Source: Pachyseris speciosa
Lineage: Eukaryota; Cnidaria; Anthozoa; Scleractinia; Pachyseridae
Assembly (NCBI GenBank): GCA_016490735.1
Contig: JAEMWC010001491.1
Coordinates: 62,001-126,000 of the forward strand
Reading direction: 5' to 3'
DNA length: 64,000 nucleotides
Below are positions 38,801-49,100 of the stretch, piece by piece; position 1 is the stretch's first letter, and each line of letters starts with the position of its first letter. Position numbers and translations under genes: made by a program. Under the pieces are notes generated by a model that was not told the DNA's origin, did no database searches, and saw only the letters and a list, made by a program, of their open reading frames with translations.

Positions 38801-41800
38801 AATTGCTTTCTACTAATTTTTTATTTTTGCAAATACTCGTTTAGATCCTTTGAACGATTCCACCAATTTTAAAAGTGTCTGAGTTACCCCTCGTTATTTC
38901 AAGGTATCCATGGATCGAGATTCTCTCGTAGAAGGCTACTTTGGTTTGGGGATAGATTACGTTGAAATTCTGGCTTTTCTAATCATGTGCCATGGAATCC
39001 ATCTAAGTATGACACAGTTAAAGAGGATCTTACAAGAACGTGGTCTTACTAGAAGAAAACAACAGAGCCCTGTAAATGAAATAGTGGATGCCATCGAAAA
39101 TGAACTTCAAGGAAGCGGTAGATTAATTGGTTATCGCCTAATGCACCAAAAACTTGGTTTGTCCTATGGTCTCGTTGTTGACAGGGAGACGGTGAGGGTT
39201 GTGATGAAAGCTTTGGATCCTGAAGGAGTGGAAAGACGCTCGCGACACCGTCTTGTTAAACGCAAATACCACGCTAGTGGGCCGAATTTTATCTGGCATC
39301 TTGATGGCTATGACAAGCTTAAGCCCTTTGGCTTTTGTATTCATGGAGCCATTGATGGCTATAGTCGTCGCATCATGTGGCTTGAAGTGGATCATTCCAA
39401 TAATAATCCATCTACCATAGCAAATTACTTTTTAATTGTGTTCGTAGGATCGGGGGAACCCCAACAATCCTTAGAGGTGATTGTGGTACGGAAAATTGCT
39501 ACGTTGCAGCTATCCAACGTTTCTTCAGAGAGGGACTTGGAGACCCTTTAGCAGGGGACAACAGTTTTATGTACGGCCGTTCTGTTTCTAATCAAAGAAT
39601 AGAAGCGTGGTGGAGTATGTTGAGGAAAACGAATACGGACTTCTGGATAAATTATTTCAAGGATTTAAGGGAGATAGGATTATATAATGACGACAATATG
39701 TTGCACGTAAACTGCCTCAAGTTTTGCTTCATGCCTTTAATAAGAGAAGAATTATACCGTTGTGCAGAGTTATGGAATTTACATCGAATACGACCACAGT
39801 CTTCAAACCCCGATTCCCCATCAGGTCGACCAGATATCTTGTACTTTTTACCGGAACTAAAAGGCAAGGCCAGTCATGCCCATGATGTCACTTTAGATGA
39901 CATTGAACTTGCAGAGGAGGTTTTCTGTGCTCAAGGTAGAGTGGGCATGGGCGATAATTCCTTCGAAGTCTTTGAAGAACTAGCCAAGATGATAATGGAG
40001 GATGAAGGCCTCAGTTCTCCAAGAAACCCAGATGAGGCTTTGCAACTGTATATAGATGTTATTGAACACATTGAGGACATCATGTGAACCTAGTAAAAAA
40101 CTTATCTAATACTTATCCATAATATGTAAACAAACACTGCACGCTGCATGTAACAGTAACTTCATGTGTTACTCCATGTTATCCATATTGGTTTTGTTCC
40201 TTTTATCAAGTTGCTGTTAACGTTGCTAACCACTCTGGTCCGGATTACGTAGGTGCACCCCCCCCCCTCCCCACCCCAAAAAAATGACAACGCTCGTTGG
40301 GGCCAAGCGGTCGGAGTGAACTACTTAAAATTCATTCCAGTCGTTTCCAGAGGCCATAATCCTTTGGTGAGCAGCAAGATTCGCGACCTCTGGTTTGTCC
40401 AGAAGCGTGTTTCTGGTTGTTTTGGAAACCATTGTTGTGATGTCGTGTGGGTATTGTTCAATTTCTTTTCAATCTTTTGTATTGTCACTTTATGGTCGCA
40501 CTTGTCTGCAGCACCAATTAAGAACTACAAAACCTGAAATCCGCGTTTCGATTTAGTCGAACAATATCATTCATTGTTTAAATCAATACTCCACAGTTTA
40601 TGGGGGTTTCAAATACTGAACACAAAGTTTTATTTAGGTTTAATAACAAGGATCAACAGTAAAGGAACTGGTTAAAATTAGCTAAAATTGAACTGCTGTC
40701 ATTACAACAACACTCTATAACAGTTGCAGCCTAAGAAAGTTATCAGTTACGTAACAAGTTTCTCAATTAACGTCTTTTTCCTTTGCTCTCTTGATTCCTC
40801 TCTGCCATCTTCACTACAACCTGCACTTGGTCTCTTGCTTATCTGGCCAGTAGCAAATGCCCTTAGTGAAAGAATGTCGCCTTGTGCAACTATTCCAAGC
40901 TCCCTTAGATACTCATCAGATGCTAAGGTTATAGCTCTTTCATCCATCTGATAAGATCAAGGTACATACAGTGTAAGTATTACAACACCTTAACAGTCTT
41001 GCACCTTTTAAAGCAAAAATTACAGATAGAAAAATGAGTTATGCTGGATCTCAGTCAACTCTGTCACTATTATGCTGGTGCTCAAGAGCAAATTTTCTAA
41101 TAACTGTACTGGTCAGTAACAGAGTTGATTGTCACAGTGCAACAAGATCTACAAACCCCATCCCAGGTATTAGCCTCCATCAAAACCCATTATCTTGGCC
41201 CCAATATTTTAATGTGGGCAATGATCCTGTAAAAAAGGAAGCCGGCCAAACCTATACCTATATTTTTCCAGTAAGCTCCTTTCAGAAAAATACCATAATA
41301 CTCTTTACTGTGCATGTTTAGTGTCAAATTCAGGCTAAAATGTGGTTTGGTTTCCTTGGTTTTTTAGTTCAGGTGGCTACTTAACATTTGTTGCTTTTCC
41401 AGTAAAGCCTGCTCATGAAAGAGTATTTTTGGTAGTTTTCTGGAACCATGTAAAATCCTACTTTCTACCTAAAAATGCCCGCAAGCTCATGGAATATAAG
41501 AGCCATTCAGATAAACTTTATTACCTTCAAACATAAACTAAGTCAGAATACGTACACTACGTAGTACAAGCATTTGAAACTTATAAAAATAATTTCAAAT
41601 TTAACCCTTTCAATACCAAGAAGGCCTTAGAGATTTTACTTTGGCTAATGGCAGACAATTTTACTCGTCAAAGGGAGACGTCTTTGTTGCGAGCAGAAGC
41701 TAGACCAATATTAGTTAAGCTAGTACAGTAACACAATTAATGTAATACCAGTATTGTAAACAATATACAAATAAAACAACACTGTGCAAGCCATTACAAT

Positions 41801-44800
41801 CACCTTACCTTTTCTTCCCGTATTTTAGTTATGACGCTGTCATCAACTCCTCGTTTCGTGAGGAATGTACAAACATGAATGAGAGGAAATTTGGTATAAT
41901 AATAAAGAACTTATCTCCTCATCTAAGTTTAAGGGGACTCCTAAGCTTAAGCTTATACTGTATATAAGCCGAGTAAGCTAATAAGGATCAATAATTAAGT
42001 TTAACTTGCAAAATCTTTGCCTCAATACTAATTCTGGTTGCGGCTGTCGATTCCTTGCTAATAAAATGAGGTTGCAACTAGTTTAGTCCTAACTTAGCGA
42101 AACACATACTTGAATGATTATCTATGTGAAATGGAGCAAGAAACACGATCAAAACTAAAGAAGAGAATGGTCGATCCACTGTGCTCTGCTCGTTAGCTCA
42201 TTATGGAACGCTTTTACAACCTTGAAAACTGCATATTATCCTAAGGTCTCTACAGCGCATTTAACAGATGAAATGTTCTTATGTTCTAAAAAACAGATTT
42301 CACGCCTTTGACGGCTAATTTGAATTTAAATGCAATTAATCTTACCTCGTCAGTGTTCGCCATCATGATGAATAGCTGTAACTGAAGCAGTTTTCGCACG
42401 TGTTTGTTGCGCAAAGCCTGGCGTCCAGTCTAACTAAGTGTCGATCGACTGTTATAAGTGTCGATCGACAGTTATAAGTGTCGATCGACAGTTATAAGTG
42501 TCGATCGACTGTTATAAGTGTCGATCGACAGTTATAAGTGTCGATCGACAGTTATAAGTGTCGATCGACTGTTATAAGTGTCGATCGACAGTTATAAGTG
42601 TCGATCGACAGTTATAAGTGTCGATCGACTGTTATAAGTGTCGATCGACAGTTATAAGTGTCGATCGACAGTTATTAAGTGTCGACGAGTGAAAAAAGAG
42701 AGATGCTTTCGATGGCCCTTATAAGCCACCGTACAAAACAGCAAATCTCTCGGGAAATCTCCATACGAGAAAAAGCAAATCCGATTCGCCTGAATGCATG
42801 CGTTGATAAACATCTATGTTGATGAACACCGCTGACCTGGTGCCGACATGCTTCACAAGATTTGTCGTATTTGATTTGAATTTCCGAGTCTTCAAAACTT
42901 CATTTAATGTAATCTTTCTCAAAAGTGTTTACCAGCACACGGTTTCGTTTTGAATGGAGCGAATGGCGAAGTCTGTTTGACAAGTACAACAAAAGGCCAA
43001 GGTGGAAACTTACACGTACGTTAAGTCCATGTCGGTTTGCTTTGGTACCACCAAACCTGAATTTAGTGGGCAGAAGTAAAGAAATGCATTGCTACTGGAG
43101 ATGAATAACAAGACAGGCTGGAAGAAAAGGTTAAGAGACTGGATTTATGAATAATACGACCGCTGTGGGGAAAGAACCAGCTCCTTCAACAGGAGTCAAC
43201 AAGTGGAGAAATGGACCAAACCGTAAAGTATGCTCCAGTTCGACTCAGTTTGTTTCAAAATTCATGGTCATAAACGATTGTTTTCATCAGAGGTTTAATC
43301 AACAGACAATATTCTTTAGATGGTGAATCGCGGCAAAGAGAAAGTAAGGGTACATATGAATGTTGTGCCGCGTAGCACTAGGAACACAAATAGTGGAATA
43401 GAGAATTAACTCTAAAGTGGGAAAGGAATGTTGGCTTCGGGTAAGCAGGCGTTTGTGGGGAGGAGGTGAAATACGATTCCCCTAAAAACGACTGCGCGGG
43501 AGGCTAGGTTTTCATATGTCGGGACAATCCCAGATTTATGCCGAGATAACGAAAACCGCAGAAATCTGGGACGCATCGGCAAAATAGAAACCTTCCCGAT
43601 TTCACGATTTGTCCGCGACCATCCCAGACTATCGGGGATGTATACGATTTTTAGTTTTCATTAATCGGCAAAATCTGGGATGGTCGGGAAACAGTGAAAT
43701 CCCCGTTCGTCTGGGATTTTCCCGACATATGAAAACTAGGCTTAAGTCTCTAAAGTCACGCAAAAAGAAAACTAACGACGCCATAAAAGTTTGAAGCCGC
43801 TGTTACACGTTAAAACTTTTAGCTGAAACTTGTGTGCAACGGCGATGAGAGACCGAGCGAGACCAGTTTCACGAAGTGGTGTTACACGGTGAAACTCTTG
43901 TTTTTATCACCATTGCGATCGTTGCAGAAGTAGAGAGCGGTTCTACTTTTCGTGAATCTTGGAAGTTCGAAAAAGGTTTCACGAAACCGACGATGTTACA
44001 CGGTGCAACTGGCCTGCTGAAACTTGTTTCGCAGCGCCGTCGCACACAAGTTGCAGCTAAAAGTTTCAACGTGTAACAGCGGCTTAAGAGTAACGAAAAA
44101 ATTGCACCATTTATAGCAGCTTGATATAAAGATTTCACGTTACTGAAGTTCCTTTCAAAAAAAATATTTACGCTGTTTACGTCCTTTATGATACATGTAC
44201 ATACCTGCGGGAATGCTGTAAGAAGAGGTTGAAGAATTTGCTCTGAAGATTCTACATCACCATCGCCATTTCCTACAAAGTATATGTTAAACACCATCAC
44301 CATTTCCAAAAAAAGCCAAGTTAAGAAATTAATATTTTTTTCAGAAAGACAACGACAGTCGTTTATGTGAGAATGAGGTACATTTCACATTTAATTAAAG
44401 ACACAACATAGAAAAAACAAAGTAATCAATCATATGTTAAATACACTGAAAATACTCGCATTACTCAGGCCTTCCAAGGGGTAGAAGCGACAAGCGACAT
44501 GGCTCCGAAAACAGGCGACAATCTTCGCCCAAAACACCGACAACCGACAGAAATTGGCAGAAAACGCGCGACAGTTTGCGACAGCGACCATTCACTTTCC
44601 ATTCCTCGTTGTTTTTGTTACGACAGTGACATTTGTCCCTAACGAAACAAGCGACAGACAGAGTCGTAAACGAGCGACAAAGCGACACCAGACCACCCCC
44701 CTTGGAAAGCCTCATTACTGTACAGTAAAATTTACTCACTGATTCAGCACAGGGTCAACACGTTTTTACTAACCTATATACTGAGTGATCCAAGTATGGT

Positions 44801-46119
44801 AGGCAAGTAGAAGCATAGAACACAATGGTGACCTCACACCCTGACTACTGCTGCCTTGATGTAAGTGACTGAGTCCTAAAAACTACATTAAAAATTGAAA
44901 GCAGAGGTGTCGTGTTATTTGTTATTGTTTCCTCTTTTTACCAGTGCACAGAAAATGATAACAAAAAGATATTTCTACAAACCCTGTCTCCAGAAAATCC
45001 TACCCACTCCAACAATTTGATGACGATTGGAGGAAGGAGGGACAAAACCTAAAGAGGGGAAACAAGGGGAAGTTACATTTAAATCAAAATGAGAAGGAAA
45101 AGGAAGAAATATAGACAAAAACTTCCTGAAGCCTGTGATGAAAATGAAATAAAATGATGATGACGACAACGGCAATAATGATGTTGATGATATATCATGG
45201 TGGTGATGATGTAGTTACCTTTTATTCCTAAGTTAGCATTTATACTCTGCCAAACACTAAACAACCTAGCCTAGGGGGTAACCCACGCACCCCCCCCTCC
45301 CCCTCTCCCCCCCCCGTTTAGGGGTTTAGGGGGAGGGAACGGCTGAAATTCAGACTAGCCTACAATGCAAGTCATCAAGTCCTTGAAAAACTCACCAAAC
45401 AAGTGCAAAAACTAACTAAACTAGCTTCTGATGTGTCTATTCTTGCAACAGCATTTGTTCTGCTATCCTTTTAGTGCCTTAATTGAATTTTCTTCCTTCC
45501 CCCAAACAAGTTGAAAACTTTTGCATAGAAGACAGGAGAAAATGGGCTGACATTGCAGTAACTGTCTCATCAGACTTATGAACTGCACTGTTCCTCCTAA
45601 CCGCATGTTATGGTACACCCACCAAGTTAAACCCTCCAATTCCCAAGTGAATTCCTCCTTCAAGGTCCTTTGCTATGGAAGGATGGTTAGGGGAACAGGG
45701 TTGATCTGCTACCATTTCAAGGCACGTCCTGTTAACAATAACAAAATTAAAAAAAATTCTTAAAAAAAAACATTTAGCAGTGCAAATGGTTTATTTGATA
45801 AAAGTACTATGAATCTCAAAAAAGGTGAAGTGTATAATAATATTTTTACAATGGTGGTAGTTTTCAGTTACTTGTAATTCTGGTAACAGCTTCTGATTTT
45901 CAAAGCTCCCCAAACAAAGCTGACAAGATTTTCATCCTAAAATAAATTCAAAAATAAAAATTGGTATTGATTACATGGCCAACCATGGAATTTAAACTGT
46001 TCTTGTTTTGACTGCTTTCACAGCCAGCTAAAAGATAAAAACAGACAGACTGACTGACAGATTGACTGACTGACTGACTGACTGACTGACAGACAGACAG
46101 ACTGGCTGACAGACTGACT

Positions 46120-46158
<39 letters not shown>

Positions 46159-49100
46159 CGACTGACTGACTGACTGACTGACAGACAGACTGACCGACCG
46201 ACCGACCGACCGACAGACAGACAGACTGACTGACTGACTGACTGACTGACAGACAGACAGACAGACTGACTGACTGACTGACTGACTGACTGACTGAAGT
46301 GACTAACTCACTGGCTAGCTGGCTGGCTGGTGGGTTGGTTGTTTGGCTTGTAGCTTGCTTCCTTGCTTGATTCATTTATTAGCAGTACTACATGTATGGA
46401 AGACTGTATTCAGTTCATTTCAGGCCCTTGCTGATCACAAGTCCTAAATCTGCAGCCAACACTTTGACAGATCACTAATATACATTGTATTTCGTGATAG
46501 TATATTTGATTAATGTGGTATACCAACCTGTATAAAGGTTAGCACGGCATCAAGAAACAGGCATTCTGTATAACACAGCTCAGCATGCTTCTCTTCTGAA
46601 ATGGAAAATGCAGGCTTGTTGAGATTTTAACATTTATGAACAGTAACAACTTGAAGAAATTGAAGAAATTGTGAGCAAAACCCTGGTTGAGAAGAAATCA
46701 ATATTAATTGAAGGGCTTGGGATATACTATGCTAAATAGACTTTTGGGTGATTAAATGCGATTTTTGGCCCATGTTTTCCAGAAAACTCAGCACAAAACA
46801 GTGAAAAAAGGGCAATGTTTACCACATAAAAACAAGCCTGTATGCGAGAAATCAGAAATATTTTTATGGCAAAATAATAATAATAATAAAACACACAAAA
46901 AGGCACTTAGCATGGTGTTATATTCTCAGCCATTCAATTATACATGTAAACTGTTACCTTCAGTAAACTCATCATATGAAGGATTCCAAATCCAACTTGA
47001 AAATGTTTCTGACCAACTCGGCCTTTTCCTGCATCTGATTTCCAAACAAACAACACAAATTACTTTACTTTGTTGCTACAAATCTACTATTGATTGTCAG
47101 TGATATTAGTAAACATTTAAATGAACTACGGTAGCACCTCAACTTTTAAAACGAAGAGCCATAACTCCCAAGGACTGGGGAAATTGGTTTGTTATATCGA
47201 GCATTCATTATATCAAGGTCAGGCTAAAGAATATTGTTCATTATATCGAGGACTTTGTTATATAGGTTTGTTAGATCAAGGTTCCACTGTATATTCAGAA
47301 GCTTCCAGAAAATTACAGACTTATTGCGTGTTAAAAACAAACCTTTCACAGATATTCAATGCAATCTTAATGCTATCACAAGCCTTCTGTATTGCTTGCT
47401 GAAATGATAAAATAACACAGTAAGAGCCATGCAGTTACTATTATAATTTTATTTAGATTTATAACACTAGTTACTATGGGCTTCTGCCATGCACCTTCTA
47501 GCAAGAAGAGTGGAAGTAAGGAAGCATAACTGTGAATTTGTAAAGAAACATTAATCATACTTGTTCAAATTTCAACAGAGCTCGAATGCTCATGATGCCA
47601 CTGTAGGCCACTGCATGGTACATGCTTTGATGAACCCTGAAAATAAATAATAAATTTTAAAAATAAATTACAAGTAAATATTTATTAAACAATAAATAGA
47701 AGAGGCAAACAGCCATGTTGTTTTAAAGCTACTTGAAATTGTAAGCATAAATAACTTTATCTAATGTATAAATTATTCTTATCAGCTTTTCACATGTCTA
47801 GCGTCCCTGTGCAGGGCTGTGCCCTGGCAGCACCCAGTGGCCCCTGGTGACTTACGTTTGCCTTTGGGTGACAAGGAAAATCTTAGTTTTTGCACAAAAT
47901 TACTATGCTGGGCACCCTGAATTTCAAAGGTTCTGAGCTCTGGGCTCCCAAAAAGTTTTGTTAGAGCACAGCCTTGCTGTGGTACTCTGATACCATCATT
48001 TTCTGGTTATCTCCAATCCCTATCATTTTAAACTTCGGTCACCTATAGTCCCTCTGCCTTTTACAATAGCTATATCATAGACAGTTCTAACAAAGAATTA
48101 GGATCTTTCTAAATGTGCCATTTTTCTAATATATTTTTAACAATGGTCCACTTGTAATTTTAAAAATACCAGGACACTGGGAAGGGAACTAAGATGTTCA
48201 ATGTGCTTGTTGACAGTAAATCCTCACCATGGTTCAAGTTCATCTTTTGCTTGAAGAAACTTGTTTGAGAAACAAAGTTCTACAGCTCTATTGATCATTC
48301 CAATGGCTTCTGCTGTTGCCAGGGAATTTTTATACCTGTTACAAAAAATAATAACAAATTAAAAAGAGAGAATAAAACAATAATTTATGTAAGTACACAA
48401 AAGAAATATATAATTATAACTGTTACATTTTGGACAGACGTTTGAACAACTGAAGCTCTTGCAGTTAGCACAACTACAAAGAACACAAGGATCCCAAACG
48501 ACTGTGCCCCATAATCATTTAAATGGGTAATTATTTTTCCATGAGTCACTCTAGCTAGGGATACATACATTTCTCATACAAAACCTTTTATCAGCAAAAA
48601 GTGTTTAGCACCCTTTCTAATGCCCCCCCCCCCCCCACCCCCTTAGACATTGGAAGCTTCCCTATCTATCGTGTCTCCTCACACTACAACCTTGTTCCCT
48701 GGGCTTTTCCCTTGGAAATTTGGGATGGGTACCCTGGGAACAAGGTTGCACTCCTTCCCTGAAGAACCAAGAACAAATGCATCGATGTCCATTTATGTGG
48801 TAGAAAAAAACAAAACGAAAAACTTCAAGCCACAGTGGGACAAAACTATGGTCAAACCCCCGAAGTTATTCATGTTTATGCAGGATTAAGATTTGACAAT
48901 AGAGGTCTTCAGCCTTTCATGGGTTTCAGAGAATCATCCTATAGAGGCAATTATATTTGAACTTTCCAATGTAATAGCATCATGACACGTTACACCAAAA
49001 GACACTGTTGAGGCCCTGCCAGGGTAAATTCCGACAAGCGACATGGCCCAAAAAGTAGCGACAACATATAAAATGAAATCCCGACGAGAGACACCATTCC

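Larger units (their letters stand above)
36974..42733. mobile_element. IS3EU-like DNA transposon, 5760 bp, near-complete
   Basis: Termini TACGGTGGCTTATAAGGGCC and its complement are bounded by a 6-bp CAAAAC duplication. Inverted ends are long: about 36974-38510 at the left and 42165-42733 at the right. They hold arrays of a 20-bp unit (TCGATCGACACTTATAACWG), then CTTTGCG(T/C)AACAAACACGT, then an 18-nt leader exon with a GTAAGA donor and about 180 nt of shared intron. Genes: DDE transposase (plus strand) and a SAM-like protein (minus strand). The TAC terminus, 6-bp duplication and rve-type transposase fit the IS3EU superfamily as I recall it; Ginger-type is the main alternative. Inserted in intron 11 of TTC39 copy A. 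Confidence 0.88.

Noticed and set aside
43869..44309. 146-aa minus-strand frame
   Set aside because: Contains the real TTC39 exon 44205-44272 but otherwise reads through a MITE and intron.
46028..46375. Minus-strand open frame of 115 aa rich in SVSQ repeats
   Set aside because: Pure product of the GACN tetranucleotide repeat, intronic in TTC39 copy A.
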